Shown: positions 43,016-52,259, counted from the first letter of the stretch. The stretch is 64,000 nucleotides of DNA from Roseicella sp. DB1501 (GCF_013112485.1 NZ_JABFHG010000003.1:372001-436000); one strand, 5' to 3'. Numbers and translations are program-made. The notes: generated from the letters alone by a model not told the origin.

Positions 43016-45490
43016 ATGAACATGATCTCCCCCCAGCGTCAGCGCCTCGTCGTCATCGGCAACGGCATGGCCGGCATGCGGACGGTCGAGGAGCTGCTGA
43101 AGCGCGCGCCGCAGCGCTACGACATCACCGTCTTCGGCGCCGAGCCGCATCCGAATTACGACCGCATCGCCCTCTCCTCGGTGCTGGCCGGCGAGAAGAC
43201 GCTCGAGCAGATCGTCATCAACAGCCGCGACTGGTATGCCGAGAACGGCATCCGCCTGATCGCCGGCGACCCCGCGGTGGCGGTGGACCGGGCGCTGAAG
43301 ACGGTCACCTCCGCCTCCGGCGTGAGGCTCGGCTACGACAAGCTGCTGATCGCCACCGGCTCCAAGCCGCTGGCGCCGCCGATCCCCGGCCTCGGCCTGC
43401 CCGGCACCTGCGCGTTCCGGGACATCAACGATGTCGAGCTGATGCTGGAGGCGGCGCGCAACCACAGGCGCGCGGTGGTCATCGGCGGCGGGCTGCTCGG
43501 CCTCGAGGCCGCCTGGGGCCTGAAGCGCCGCGGCATGGGCGTCGCCCTGGTGCATCTGATGCCGACGCTGATGGAGCGCCAGCTCGACACCCATGCCGGC
43601 ATGCTGCTGCAGCGCGACCTCGACAAGCGCGGCATCGCCTTCTTCACCAACGGCCAGACCGAGCAGATCACCGGCGCGGATCGCGCGACGGGCGTGAAGC
43701 TGGCCGATGGGCGGGAGATCGAGGCCGATCTCGTCGTCGTCGCCATCGGCATCCGGCCGAATGTCGATCTCGCCCGCGCCATGGATCTCGAGGTCAATCG
43801 CGGCATCGTGGTGGATGACGGGCTGCGCACCAGCGAGGATGCCGACATCTTCGCGGTCGGCGAGTGCATCGAGCATCGCGGCCAGGTCTTCGGCCTGGTG
43901 GCGCCGATCTGGGAGCAGGCCAAGGTCTGCGCCGCCCAGCTCGCCGGCGAGGAGGAGGCGGCCTATGTGACGCCGGCCCTCTCCACCCGCCTCAAGATCA
44001 CCGGCATCGACGTCTTCTCGGCCGGTGCCCTCGCCGCCGCCGACGAGGCCGATGAGGAGATCACCTTCGCCGATGCCGCGCGCGGCGTCTACCGCAAGCT
44101 GGTGCTACGCGAATCGAAGATCGTCGGCGCCGTCATGTATGGCGACGTCGCCGATGGCGGCTGGTACTTCCAGATGCTGCGCGAGGGCACGGATGTCGCC
44201 GCCATGCGCGACACCCTCATCCTCGGCCGCACCGTCGCGACGGCCGCGCTCGGCGCCGCGGCGCCCGACCCGAACGCCGCCGTCGCCGCCCTGCCCGAGA
44301 CGGCCGAGATCTGCGGCTGTAACGGCGTCTGCAAGGGCGCGATCACCCGGGCCATCGCCGAGAAGGGGCTGACGACGCTCGAGGCCGTCCGCGCCCATAC
44401 CAAGGCCAGCGCCTCCTGCGGCTCCTGCACCCCGCAGGTGGAGAGCCTGCTCGCCCTCTCGCTCGGCGACGGGTTCCAGAAGGCGGCCGGCGAGAAGCCG
44501 ATGTGCAAATGCACCGCGCATGGCCATGACGTCGTCCGCAAGGCGATCCGCGAGCAGGAGATCAAGTCCATCCCGGAGGTGATGCGCCGGCTGGACTGGA
44601 AGAACCCAGAGGGCTGCGGCTCCTGCCGCCCGGCGCTGAACTTCTACCTGCTCTGCGAATGGCCCGGCGAATACGTTGACGACGCGCAGAGCCGCTTCGT
44701 CAACGAGCGCATGCACGCCAACATCCAGAAGGACGGCACCTATTCCGTGGTGCCGCGCATGTGGGGCGGGCTGACCAGCGCCAAGGAGCTGCGCGCCATC
44801 GCCGATGTCGCCGAGAAGTACAACGTGCGGGAGGTGAAGGTCACCGGCGGCCAGCGCATCGACCTCTTCGGGGTGAAGCGCGAGGACCTGCCGGCGGTCT
44901 GGCGCGACCTGAACGCCGCCGGCATGGTCTCCGGCCATGCCTATGCCAAGGGGCTGCGCACGGTGAAGACCTGCGTCGGCTCCACCTGGTGCCGCTTCGG
45001 CACCCAGGACAGCACCGGGATGGGCGTGCAGCTCGAGAAGATGACCTGGGGCTCCTGGCACCCGCACAAGGTCAAGCTCGCCGTCTCCGGCTGCCCGCGG
45101 AACTGCGCCGAGGCGACGATCAAGGATTTCGGCGTGGTCGCGGTCGATAGCGGCTGGGAGCTCTCGGTTGGCGGCAATGGCGGCATCCATGTCCGCGCGA
45201 CGGACAAGCTCTGCAAGGTCGAGACCGAGGCGGAGGTGCTGGAGTATTGCGGCGCCTTCCTGCAGCTCTACCGCGAGGAGGCGCGCTACCTCGAGCGCAC
45301 CGCCCCCTGGGTGGAGCGCGTCGGCATCGGTTACGTGAAGCGGCGGATCGTCGAGGATGCCGAGGGCCGCCGGGCGCTGCATGCGAAATTCCTGCACTCG
45401 CAGCAGTTCATGCAGGACGATCCCTGGGCCGAGCGCGCCGCCGGCGGCGCGGTGGCCGAGCCCTTCAAGACCCTGGTTCCGGCGGAGTAG
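43016..45490 (+). CDS. nirB: Assimilatory nitrite reductase large subunit
   Basis: The 824-residue flavoprotein has an N-terminal FAD/NADH domain (RLVVIGNGMAGMRTVEELL, VVIGGGLLGLEAAWGL). Two BFD-type [2Fe-2S] segments follow, the first with ICGCNGVCKGAITRAIAE and CGSCTPQVESLL. The C-terminal sulfite-reductase-type domain binds siroheme and [4Fe-4S] through TCVGSTWCRFGTQDSTGMG and SGCPRNCAEATIKDFG. It reduces nitrite to ammonium with NAD(P)H, working with NirD. It needs siroheme, so the neighbouring uroporphyrinogen methyltransferase supports it. It is the second gene of the nitrate operon. Confidence 0.97.
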   Translation: MNMISPQRQRLVVIGNGMAGMRTVEELLKRAPQRYDITVFGAEPHPNYDRIALSSVLAGEKTLEQIVINSRDWYAENGIRLIAGDPAVAVDRALKTVTSASGVRLGYDKLLIATGSKPLAPPIPGLGLPGTCAFRDINDVELMLEAARNHRRAVVIGGGLLGLEAAWGLKRRGMGVALVHLMPTLMERQLDTHAGMLLQRDLDKRGIAFFTNGQTEQITGADRATGVKLADGREIEADLVVVAIGIRPNVDLARAMDLEVNRGIVVDDGLRTSEDADIFAVGECIEHRGQVFGLVAPIWEQAKVCAAQLAGEEEAAYVTPALSTRLKITGIDVFSAGALAAADEADEEITFADAARGVYRKLVLRESKIVGAVMYGDVADGGWYFQMLREGTDVAAMRDTLILGRTVATAALGAAAPDPNAAVAALPETAEICGCNGVCKGAITRAIAEKGLTTLEAVRAHTKASASCGSCTPQVESLLALSLGDGFQKAAGEKPMCKCTAHGHDVVRKAIREQEIKSIPEVMRRLDWKNPEGCGSCRPALNFYLLCEWPGEYVDDAQSRFVNERMHANIQKDGTYSVVPRMWGGLTSAKELRAIADVAEKYNVREVKVTGGQRIDLFGVKREDLPAVWRDLNAAGMVSGHAYAKGLRTVKTCVGSTWCRFGTQDSTGMGVQLEKMTWGSWHPHKVKLAVSGCPRNCAEATIKDFGVVAVDSGWELSVGGNGGIHVRATDKLCKVETEAEVLEYCGAFLQLYREEARYLERTAPWVERVGIGYVKRRIVEDAEGRRALHAKFLHSQQFMQDDPWAERAAGGAVAEPFKTLVPAE

Positions 45491-45496
45491 GCGGCG

Positions 45497-45829
45497 ATGG
45501 ACGGCATGGTTGTGACGGGGCACTGGACCGAGATCGGGCAGGTCGTGGACATCCCGCGCCAGGGCGCCCGCGTGGTGGCGAGCCGGATCGGCGACATCGC
45601 CGTCTTCCGGGCGCTGGACGACACGGTCTTCGCCACCCTGGACCGCTGCCCGCACAAGGGCGGCCCGCTCTCCCAGGGCATCGTGCACGGCCATGCCGTG
45701 ACCTGTCCGCTGCACAGCTGGGTCATCGACCTGCAGAGCGGCGAGGCCGCGGCGCCGGATATGGGCTGCGTCAAGCGCATCCCGGTCCGCGTCGAGGATG
45801 GCCGCATCCTCCTCTCCCTTCCCGCCTGA
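45497..45829 (+). CDS. nirD: Assimilatory nitrite reductase small subunit (Rieske-type)
   Basis: The 110-residue protein has a Rieske motif: CPHKGGPLSQG supplies one Cys-His pair and CPLHSWVIDL the second, both within the usual spacing. This small form lacks extra domains. It pairs with NirB in nitrite reduction and may stabilise or transfer electrons to it. Six bases separate it from nirB, and the formate/nitrite channel gene follows 16 bases later. The start MDGMV could instead be the second ATG three codons on. Confidence 0.96.
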   Translation: MDGMVVTGHWTEIGQVVDIPRQGARVVASRIGDIAVFRALDDTVFATLDRCPHKGGPLSQGIVHGHAVTCPLHSWVIDLQSGEAAAPDMGCVKRIPVRVEDGRILLSLPA

Positions 45830-45845
45830 CGCCAGGAGAGATCCC

Positions 45846-46691
45846 ATGTCCTATGTCACGCCGCAGGATTTCACGCGCAAGATGATCGACGCCGGCGAGG
45901 CGAAGGTCTTCATGGCCACCCGCGACACGCTGATCCGCGCCTTCATGGCCGGCGCCATCCTGGCGCTCGCCGCCGCCTTCGCCGTCACCGTCACGGTGCA
46001 GACCGGCCAGCCGCTGGTCGGCGCCATCCTCTTCCCGGTCGGCTTCTGCCTGCTCTACCTGATGGGCTTCGACCTACTGACCGGCGTCTTCACCCTGGTG
46101 CCGCTGGCGCTGCTCGACCGGCGGCCTGGCGTCACCCTCGGCGGCGTGCTGCGCAACTGGACGCTGGTCTTCTTCGGCAACTTCGCCGGCGCGCTGATGG
46201 TCGCGGTGATGATGGCCATCATCTTCACCTTCGGCTTCACCGAGGCGCCGAACGAGGTGGGCAAGCGCCTCGGCAGCATCGGCGAGGGGCGGACCCTCGG
46301 CTATGCCGCGCATGGCGCGGCGGGGATGCTCACCCTCTTCATCCGCGGCGTGCTCTGCAACTGGATGGTCTCGACCGGCGTGGTGGCGGCGATGATGTCC
46401 ACCTCCGTCCCCGGCAAGGTCATCGCCATGTGGATGCCGATCATGGTGTTCTTCTACATGGGCTTCGAGCATTCCATCGTGAACATGTTCCTCTTCCCCT
46501 CGGGGCTCATGCTCGGCGGCCACTTCACCTTCCTCGACTACATGTTGTGGAACGAGTTGCCGACCGTCCTCGGCAATCTGGTGGGCGGCATCACCTTCGT
46601 CGGCCTGACGCTCTACGCGACGCATGCCCGCACCGCGCCGAAGCGGCAGGCGCCCGCGCCGGCGCTGCATGCCGGCATCGCGGCCGAGTGA
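45846..46691 (+). CDS. Formate/nitrite transporter family channel (NirC/FocA type)
   Basis: The 281-residue protein has six membrane helices of the FNT family: GAILALAAAFAVTVTVQTG, LLYLMGFDLLTGVFTLVPLALLDRRPG, FFGNFAGALMVAVMMAIIFTF, LFIRGVLCNWMVSTGVVAA, and a C-terminal one after LWNELPTVLGN. It forms a pentameric pore for nitrite, formate or similar anions. Placed between nirD and nasA it most likely moves nitrite out of, or into, the cell. AGGAG precedes the ATG at 45846. Its presence beside NarK gives the cluster two anion transporters. Confidence 0.94.
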   Translation: MSYVTPQDFTRKMIDAGEAKVFMATRDTLIRAFMAGAILALAAAFAVTVTVQTGQPLVGAILFPVGFCLLYLMGFDLLTGVFTLVPLALLDRRPGVTLGGVLRNWTLVFFGNFAGALMVAVMMAIIFTFGFTEAPNEVGKRLGSIGEGRTLGYAAHGAAGMLTLFIRGVLCNWMVSTGVVAAMMSTSVPGKVIAMWMPIMVFFYMGFEHSIVNMFLFPSGLMLGGHFTFLDYMLWNELPTVLGNLVGGITFVGLTLYATHARTAPKRQAPAPALHAGIAAE

Positions 46692-46701
46692 GACACGGGC
46701 G

Positions 46702-49368
46702 ATGACGCAAGCCGTCCGCACCACCTGCCCCTATTGCGGCGTCGGCTGCGGCGTCCTGGCGGCGCCGGACGGCACGCTGAAGGGCGATCCGGCGCATCCG
46801 GCGAACCGGGGCCGGCTCTGCGTCAAGGGCGCGGCGCTGGGCGAGACGCTGTCGGAGGCCGGGCGCCTGCTGCATCCAACCGTCGCCGGCGGGCGCACTT
46901 CCTGGGACGCGGCGCTCGATCAGGTCGCCGCCCGCTTCCGCGCGACCATCGACGAGCACGGGCCGGATTCGGTCGCCTTCTACGTCTCCGGCCAATGCCT
47001 GACCGAGGACTACTATGTCGCCAACAAGCTGATGAAGGGCTTCATCGGCAGCGGCAACATCGACACCAACAGCCGGCTCTGCATGGCCTCCTCGGTCGCC
47101 GGCCACGGCCGCGCCTTCGGCGCCGATGTGGTGCCGGGCATCTACGAGGACCTGGAGGAGGCCGATCTCGTCGTGCTGGTCGGCAGCAACCTCGCCTGGT
47201 GCCACCCGGTGCTGCATGGCCGGCTGCAGGCGGCGCGCGCCGGGCGGGGAACGCAGCTCGTCGTCATCGACCCGCGCGGCACCGCCACCTCGGCCGGCGC
47301 CGACCTGCACCTGCCGCTGGCGCCGGGCTCGGATGTCGCGCTCTTCGCCGGCCTGCTCGCGCACCTGGCCGAGGCGGGGGCGCTGGAGGCGGGTTGGATC
47401 GCCGCCCATACGGGCGGCTTCGAGGCGGCGCTCGCCGCGGCGCGGGAGACGGCGCCGAGCCTGCCGCGCGTCGCCGCCCTCACCGGCCTCGCCGAGGCGG
47501 AGATCCGCCGCTTCTACGCCCTCTTCGCCGCGACCGAGCGCAGCGTCACCGTCTACAGCCAGGGGGTGAACCAGTCCGCGGCGGGGACGGACAAGGTCAA
47601 CGCCATCCTCAACTGCCACCTGGCGACCGGCCGCATCGGCCGGCCCGGCATGGGGCCCTTCAGCGTCACCGGCCAGCCCAATGCCATGGGCGGGCGCGAG
47701 GTGGGTGGCCTCGCCAACCAGCTCGCCGCGCATATGCGCTTCGACATGCCGGGCGCGCAGGACCTCGTGCGCCGCTTCTGGGGCGCGCCCAACCTCGCCA
47801 CCCGGCCGGGGCTGAAGGCGGTCGAGCTGTTCGAGGCGGTGCGCGAGGGGCGGGTGAAGGCGCTCTGGATCATGGCCACCAACCCGGCCGACAGCCTGCC
47901 CCGCGCCGGGCTGGTGCGGGAGGCGCTGGCGGCCTGCCCCTTCGTCGTGGTCTCCGATTGCTGGGAGACCGACACCACCCGCCTCGCCCATGTGGTGCTG
48001 CCGGCCGCCGCCTGGGGCGAGAAGAGCGGCACGGTGACCAATTCCGAGCGCCGCATCTCCCGCCAGCGCCCCTTCCGCGCGCCGCCGGGCGAGGCGCGGC
48101 CGGATTGGTGGATGCTGGCCGAGACCGGCCGCCGGCTCGGCTGGGCGGCGGCCTTCGCCTGGGACGGGCCGGCCGCCATCTTCCGCGAGCATGCCGCCCT
48201 CTCCGGCTTCGGGAATGCCGGCAGCCGCTGCTTCGACATCTCGGCCATGGCGGGGCTGGACGAGGCCGGCTACGAGGCGATGACGCCCTTCCGCTGGCCG
48301 CTGCCGGCCGGGGCAGGGGAGGAGGGCAGCCGGCTCTTCGCAGAGGGCGGCTTCCCGACGCCGGATGGCCGCGCCCGCTTCGTCGCCACGCCCTTCCGCG
48401 GCCTCGCCGCCGCGCCGGACGCCGCCTTCCCGCTGCTGCTCAACACCGGAAGGCTGCGCGACCAGTGGCACACCATGACCCGCACCGGGCAGGTGCCGCG
48501 CCTCGCCGAGCACAGCCCGGTGCCGGCGGCCGGCTTCGCCCCCGGCGATGCCGCGCGGCTGGGCCTGGAACCGGGCGGGCTGGTCCGCCTCGCCTCGCCG
48601 CATGGCGAGACGGTGCTGCGCGTCGCCATCGAGCCGGGCCAGCGCCCGGGCGAGGTCTTCGTGCCGATGCACTGGACGGATGACTTCACCTCCTCCGGCC
48701 CGGTGGACCGGCTGGTGGGAGCGGCGACCGATCCGGTCTCCGGCCAGCCCGAGCTGAAGGCGACGCCGGTGCGGGCCGAGCCGCTGCCGGTGCATTGGCG
48801 CGGGCTGCTGCTGCATCGCCGGGCCCTGCGGCCGGAGGCGCCGGGCCTGCACTGGTCGCGGGTGCCGGTGGTCCAGGGCCATGTCCTCGAGCTCACCGGC
48901 GCGGCGCCGTTGCCGGCCGAGCTCGCGCCGTTGGTCGAGGCGCTGCTGGCGGCCCCCGCCGGGGCGGAGCAGGTGCATCTGGCCGATCCCGGCCGCGGCA
49001 TCTGGCGCTTCGCGGCGCTGGTCGAGGGGCGGGTGGAGGCCTGCCTGTTCCTGATGCGCGAGGGCAGCCGCGCCAGCCTGCCCTCGGGCGCTGCGCTGGC
49101 GGCGCTGCTGCAGGGGCTGGTGGCGGAAGGGGCACGGCCCGGCCTGCTCGCCGGCCAGGCCCTGGCGGCGCGGCCCGCGGAGCGCAATATCTGCGCCTGC
49201 TTCGGCGTTGGCATCGAGACGCTGCGGGCCTGCATCCTCGACCGTCGCCTCACCACCGCCGATGCGGTGGGGGCGGCACTCGGCGCGGGCACCAATTGCG
49301 GGTCCTGCCTGCCCGAGATCCGGGCGCTGCTGCGCGAGGCCCAGAACGAGACGGAGGCGGCAGCCTGA
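46702..49368 (+). CDS. nasA: Assimilatory nitrate reductase, molybdopterin catalytic subunit
   Basis: The 888-residue enzyme starts with the [4Fe-4S] ligand set CPYCGVGCGVLAAP and, later, GRLCVKG. The molybdopterin body contains SGQCLTEDYYVANKLMKG, NPRG-like VIDPRG and QPNAMGGREVGGLANQLAAHM. At the C-terminus it has a BFD-like [2Fe-2S] domain (ICACFGVGIETLRACI and GTNCGSCLPEIRALL), as in NasA-type reductases that take electrons from a small partner. It reduces nitrate to nitrite in the cytoplasm. The ATG at 46702 lies 10 bases after the channel gene. No separate NasC-type diaphorase is in the window. Confidence 0.96.
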   Translation: MTQAVRTTCPYCGVGCGVLAAPDGTLKGDPAHPANRGRLCVKGAALGETLSEAGRLLHPTVAGGRTSWDAALDQVAARFRATIDEHGPDSVAFYVSGQCLTEDYYVANKLMKGFIGSGNIDTNSRLCMASSVAGHGRAFGADVVPGIYEDLEEADLVVLVGSNLAWCHPVLHGRLQAARAGRGTQLVVIDPRGTATSAGADLHLPLAPGSDVALFAGLLAHLAEAGALEAGWIAAHTGGFEAALAAARETAPSLPRVAALTGLAEAEIRRFYALFAATERSVTVYSQGVNQSAAGTDKVNAILNCHLATGRIGRPGMGPFSVTGQPNAMGGREVGGLANQLAAHMRFDMPGAQDLVRRFWGAPNLATRPGLKAVELFEAVREGRVKALWIMATNPADSLPRAGLVREALAACPFVVVSDCWETDTTRLAHVVLPAAAWGEKSGTVTNSERRISRQRPFRAPPGEARPDWWMLAETGRRLGWAAAFAWDGPAAIFREHAALSGFGNAGSRCFDISAMAGLDEAGYEAMTPFRWPLPAGAGEEGSRLFAEGGFPTPDGRARFVATPFRGLAAAPDAAFPLLLNTGRLRDQWHTMTRTGQVPRLAEHSPVPAAGFAPGDAARLGLEPGGLVRLASPHGETVLRVAIEPGQRPGEVFVPMHWTDDFTSSGPVDRLVGAATDPVSGQPELKATPVRAEPLPVHWRGLLLHRRALRPEAPGLHWSRVPVVQGHVLELTGAAPLPAELAPLVEALLAAPAGAEQVHLADPGRGIWRFAALVEGRVEACLFLMREGSRASLPSGAALAALLQGLVAEGARPGLLAGQALAARPAERNICACFGVGIETLRACILDRRLTTADAVGAALGAGTNCGSCLPEIRALLREAQNETEAAA

Positions 49369-49370
49369 CA

Positions 49371-50444
49371 ATGGCCGGCACATTCACCGTGACCCTCGAC
49401 CTGACGGAGACGCCGGTGCTGCTGGCCGGCGGCGCGGCGGAGCAGGCCGAGGCGCTGCTCGCCGCCGGCGCCCGGCTGCGCGTGGTCGATCCGGCACCGG
49501 CGCCGGCGCTGGCGGCGCTGGCCGAGGCGGGGCGGCTCACGCTGCACCGCCGCGCCGTCCTGCCGGCGGATCTGGCCGGCGTGCGGCTCTGCGTCGTCGC
49601 GCTGGAAGGGGCAGCGGGCGAGGCGGTGGCGGCGATGGCGCGCGCGGCCGGCGTGCTGGTCAATGCCGTCGCGGCGCCGCCCCGGGCCCATCATGGCCGG
49701 GCCAGCCTGGTCGGCGCCGGGCCGGGCGACCCGGCGCTGCTGACGGTGAAGGCCGTCCGCGCCCTGGAGACGGCGGATGTCGTGCTCTACGACAAGCTGA
49801 TCGATCCGCGGCTGCTCGACCTGGCGCCGGCCCGGGCGCGGCGGATCGATGTCGGCAAGCGCTGCGGCCGGCATGCCATGAGCCAGGCGGCGATCAACCG
49901 CCTGCTGGTCGCCGAGGTGCGGCGCGGCGGCCATGTCGTGCGGCTGAAGGGCGGCGATCCCTTCATCTTCGGCCGCGGCGGCGAGGAGCTGGAGGCGCTG
50001 CGCGAGGCCGGGGCCAGGGTGGAGGTGGTGCCCGGCATCACCGCGGCGCTGGCGACGGCGGCGCGGCTCGGCATGCCGCTGACGCATCGCGGCCTGTCCC
50101 GCAGCCTGCACCTCATCACCGCGCATGGCCGCGACGCGGAGGGCCTGCCGCAGCATGACTGGCGGGCCCTGGCCGTGGCCGGCGGCACGCTCGCCGTCTA
50201 TATGGGCGCCCGCACCCTGCCGCGCGTCGCCGAGGCGCTGCTCGCTGCCGGCATGTCGCCGGCGACGCCCGCCATCGCGGTGGAGAACGCCACCCTGCCG
50301 GGCGAGCGCCGCATCCGCCGGACGCTGGCGGACATCGCCGGCGCGGTGGCGGAGGCGGCGGTGGAGGGCCCGACCCTCACCCTGATCGGCGAGGTGGTGG
50401 CGCTGGCGGATGAGCGCGGCGAGGCCGCGCGCCGCGCCGCCTGA
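49371..50444 (+). CDS. cobA: Uroporphyrinogen-III C-methyltransferase with a degenerate CysG-type N-terminal domain
   Basis: The 357-residue protein has a complete SUMT domain from about residue 105 (VGAGPGDPALLTVKAVRALETADVVLYDKLI, GKRCGRHAMSQAAIN, VVRLKGGDPFIFGRGGEE, VVPGITAALATAARLGMPLTHRG). It methylates uroporphyrinogen III to precorrin-2, which leads to siroheme or cobalamin. The first 100 residues align with the Rossmann half of siroheme synthase CysG (VLLAGGAAEQAEALLAAGARLRVVDP). The GGG-VA-RK motif is eroded there, the VNVVD active site reads VNAVAA without Asp, and the helical ferrochelatase part is missing. It is a two-base neighbour of nasA, matching its service to NirB siroheme. 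A dehydrogenase/ferrochelatase must come from elsewhere. Confidence 0.93.
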   Translation: MAGTFTVTLDLTETPVLLAGGAAEQAEALLAAGARLRVVDPAPAPALAALAEAGRLTLHRRAVLPADLAGVRLCVVALEGAAGEAVAAMARAAGVLVNAVAAPPRAHHGRASLVGAGPGDPALLTVKAVRALETADVVLYDKLIDPRLLDLAPARARRIDVGKRCGRHAMSQAAINRLLVAEVRRGGHVVRLKGGDPFIFGRGGEELEALREAGARVEVVPGITAALATAARLGMPLTHRGLSRSLHLITAHGRDAEGLPQHDWRALAVAGGTLAVYMGARTLPRVAEALLAAGMSPATPAIAVENATLPGERRIRRTLADIAGAVAEAAVEGPTLTLIGEVVALADERGEAARRAA

Positions 50445-50457
50445 GCCGAACCCCACG

Positions 50458-52251
50458 ATGACGGGCGGTCTCGAAGGGGGGCCTCGCCCCCTTCGCGGGG
50501 CCCGGGGCAGCGCCCCGGCTTTCCCTCCTCCATTGCCTCCCCCGCTGCCGCGCCGCCGCCTCGACCTCCGCCTCGGCCTCTGCTCCGAGCGCGGCGCCCG
50601 GCCGGCGAACGAGGATTACGCCGCCGCCTGGCTGGGCGAGCCCGGCCTCGGCGCCGGCAAGGGCGCGATCGCCGCGCTGGCGGATGGCGTCGGCGGCGCC
50701 CGGGGCGGGCGCGTCGCGGCCGAGACGGCGGTGCGCGGGCTGATCGACGGCATGCTCGGCCAGAGCGAGGCGCGCGGCGTCCGCCGGACCGCCGGCCGCG
50801 CCATCGAGGCGCTGAACGGCTGGCTGCACGCCCAGGGCCGCGCCGATGCCGCCCTCGCCGGCATGGGTTGCACCCTGACGGCGCTGGTGCTGCGCGGGCG
50901 GCGGATGCATGTGCTGCATCTCGGCGACAGCCGGGCCTATCGCTTCCGCGACGGCCAGCTCACCCGGCTGACCACCGACCATCTGCAGCGCGCCGGCAAC
51001 GTCCTCACCCGCGCCCTGGGGACGGAGGAGAGCGTGCGCGTCGACCATGCCGAGGCGGAGGCGCGGCCGCACGACCGCTACCTGCTCTGCTCGGATGGCG
51101 TGCATGGCGCGCTGCCGGAAGCGGCGATCGCCGCCGAGCTGGGCCGCCGCGCGGCGCCGGAGGAGACGGCGCGGCGGCTGGTCGCGGCGGCCCTCGCCAC
51201 GCCGCTCGGCGACAACGCCACCGCCCTCCTCCTCGACCTGCTCGACCTGCCGGCGCCCGACCGGGCCGATCTGGAGGCGGCGATCGATGCCCGGCCGATC
51301 CTGCCGCCCCCGAAGCCCGGCGCGGTGGTGGATGGCTATGCGCTGGAGGCGATGCTGGCCGACAGCCGCTACAGCCGCGTCTTCCGCGGCCGCGACGGGC
51401 TGGCGCCGGACGGGCGGGCGGTGGTGCTGAAATTCCCCAAGCCCGGCACCGCCGCCGAGGCCAGCTTCCGCCAGGCCTATCTGCGCGAGGGCTGGATCGC
51501 CGCGCGGGTGCGCAGCCCCTTCCTCGGCGAGGTGCTGGAGCCGCCGCCCGGCCGCGCCACCTGCCTCTATGCCGTCATGCCCTTCTATGGCGGCGAGACG
51601 CTGGAGCGCCGCATCCTGCGCGGGCCGCCGATCGGGCTGGAGCAGGGGATCGGCATCGCCGCGACGCTGTGCAAGGCGGTGGCGGCGCTGCACCGCGCCG
51701 GCGTTGTCCATCGCGACATCAAGCCGGACAACGTGCTGCTGCAGCCGGATGGCGGGTTGCGGCTGATCGATCTCGGCGTCGCCCGGCTGCCGCAGATGGA
51801 GGAGTTCGCCCCGGCCGACATCCCCGGCACGCCGAGCTTCATGGCGCCCGAGCTGCTGGCCGGCGAGGGGCCGGGCGACGAGCGTTCCGACCTCTATGCG
51901 CTCGGCGTCACGCTCTGGCGGCTCTTCGCCGGGGCCTATCCCCATGGCGAGGTCGAGCCCTTCTCGCGCCCACGCTTCGGCGCGCCGGCCTCGCTGCTCG
52001 GGCGACGGCCCGACCTGCCGGCCTGGCTCGACCAGGTGCTGGCCCGCGCCGTCGCCGTGGCGCCGGAGGAGCGCTTCGGCGATGCGGTGGAGCTGCTCTT
52101 CGCGCTCGAGCGCGGGATGGCCGGCGGCGCCCCGGTGCGGCCGCGCCCGCGCTCGCTGCACGACCGCGATCCGCTGCTGTTCTGGCGCGTGGTCTCGGCG
52201 ATCCTGGCCGCGCTGCTGCTGCTCTGCTGGGCGGGGCCGCACCTGCGCTAA
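50458..52251 (+). CDS. Fusion of PP2C phosphatase and serine/threonine protein kinase, membrane-anchored
   Basis: From the ATG at 50458 the product has 597 residues. A PP2C-type phosphatase domain (about residues 40-255) has RPANEDYAAAW, ALADGVGGARGG, LHLGDSRAYRF and LCSDGVHG, which hold the metal-binding Asp residues. A kinase domain (about 265-545) has VVLKFPK, HRDIKPDNVLL and DLGVAR in place of DFG, then GTPSFMAPE. One C-terminal helix (VVSAILAALLLLCWAG) anchors it. Similar fusions stand in nitrate assimilation clusters of Pseudomonas and others, so it may tune this pathway. The first 25 residues encode a hairpin-rich DNA stretch, and the true start may be further in, for example a TTG at 50533. 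Confidence 0.9.
   Translation: MTGGLEGGPRPLRGARGSAPAFPPPLPPPLPRRRLDLRLGLCSERGARPANEDYAAAWLGEPGLGAGKGAIAALADGVGGARGGRVAAETAVRGLIDGMLGQSEARGVRRTAGRAIEALNGWLHAQGRADAALAGMGCTLTALVLRGRRMHVLHLGDSRAYRFRDGQLTRLTTDHLQRAGNVLTRALGTEESVRVDHAEAEARPHDRYLLCSDGVHGALPEAAIAAELGRRAAPEETARRLVAAALATPLGDNATALLLDLLDLPAPDRADLEAAIDARPILPPPKPGAVVDGYALEAMLADSRYSRVFRGRDGLAPDGRAVVLKFPKPGTAAEASFRQAYLREGWIAARVRSPFLGEVLEPPPGRATCLYAVMPFYGGETLERRILRGPPIGLEQGIGIAATLCKAVAALHRAGVVHRDIKPDNVLLQPDGGLRLIDLGVARLPQMEEFAPADIPGTPSFMAPELLAGEGPGDERSDLYALGVTLWRLFAGAYPHGEVEPFSRPRFGAPASLLGRRPDLPAWLDQVLARAVAVAPEERFGDAVELLFALERGMAGGAPVRPRPRSLHDRDPLLFWRVVSAILAALLLLCWAGPHLR
50470..50515. repeat. Hairpin-forming GC element at the 5' end of the kinase-phosphatase gene
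   Basis: GAAGGGGG and CCCCCTTC face each other across a short loop at about 50473-50494, and CCGGGGC/GCCCCGG form a second hairpin at about 50501-50518. Together they look like an intergenic palindromic element, although the assigned frame reads through them. They may act as a partial terminator between the nitrate genes and the kinase, or be an insertion at its 5' end. Confidence 0.5.
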
Positions 52252-52259
52252 AGCATTTG

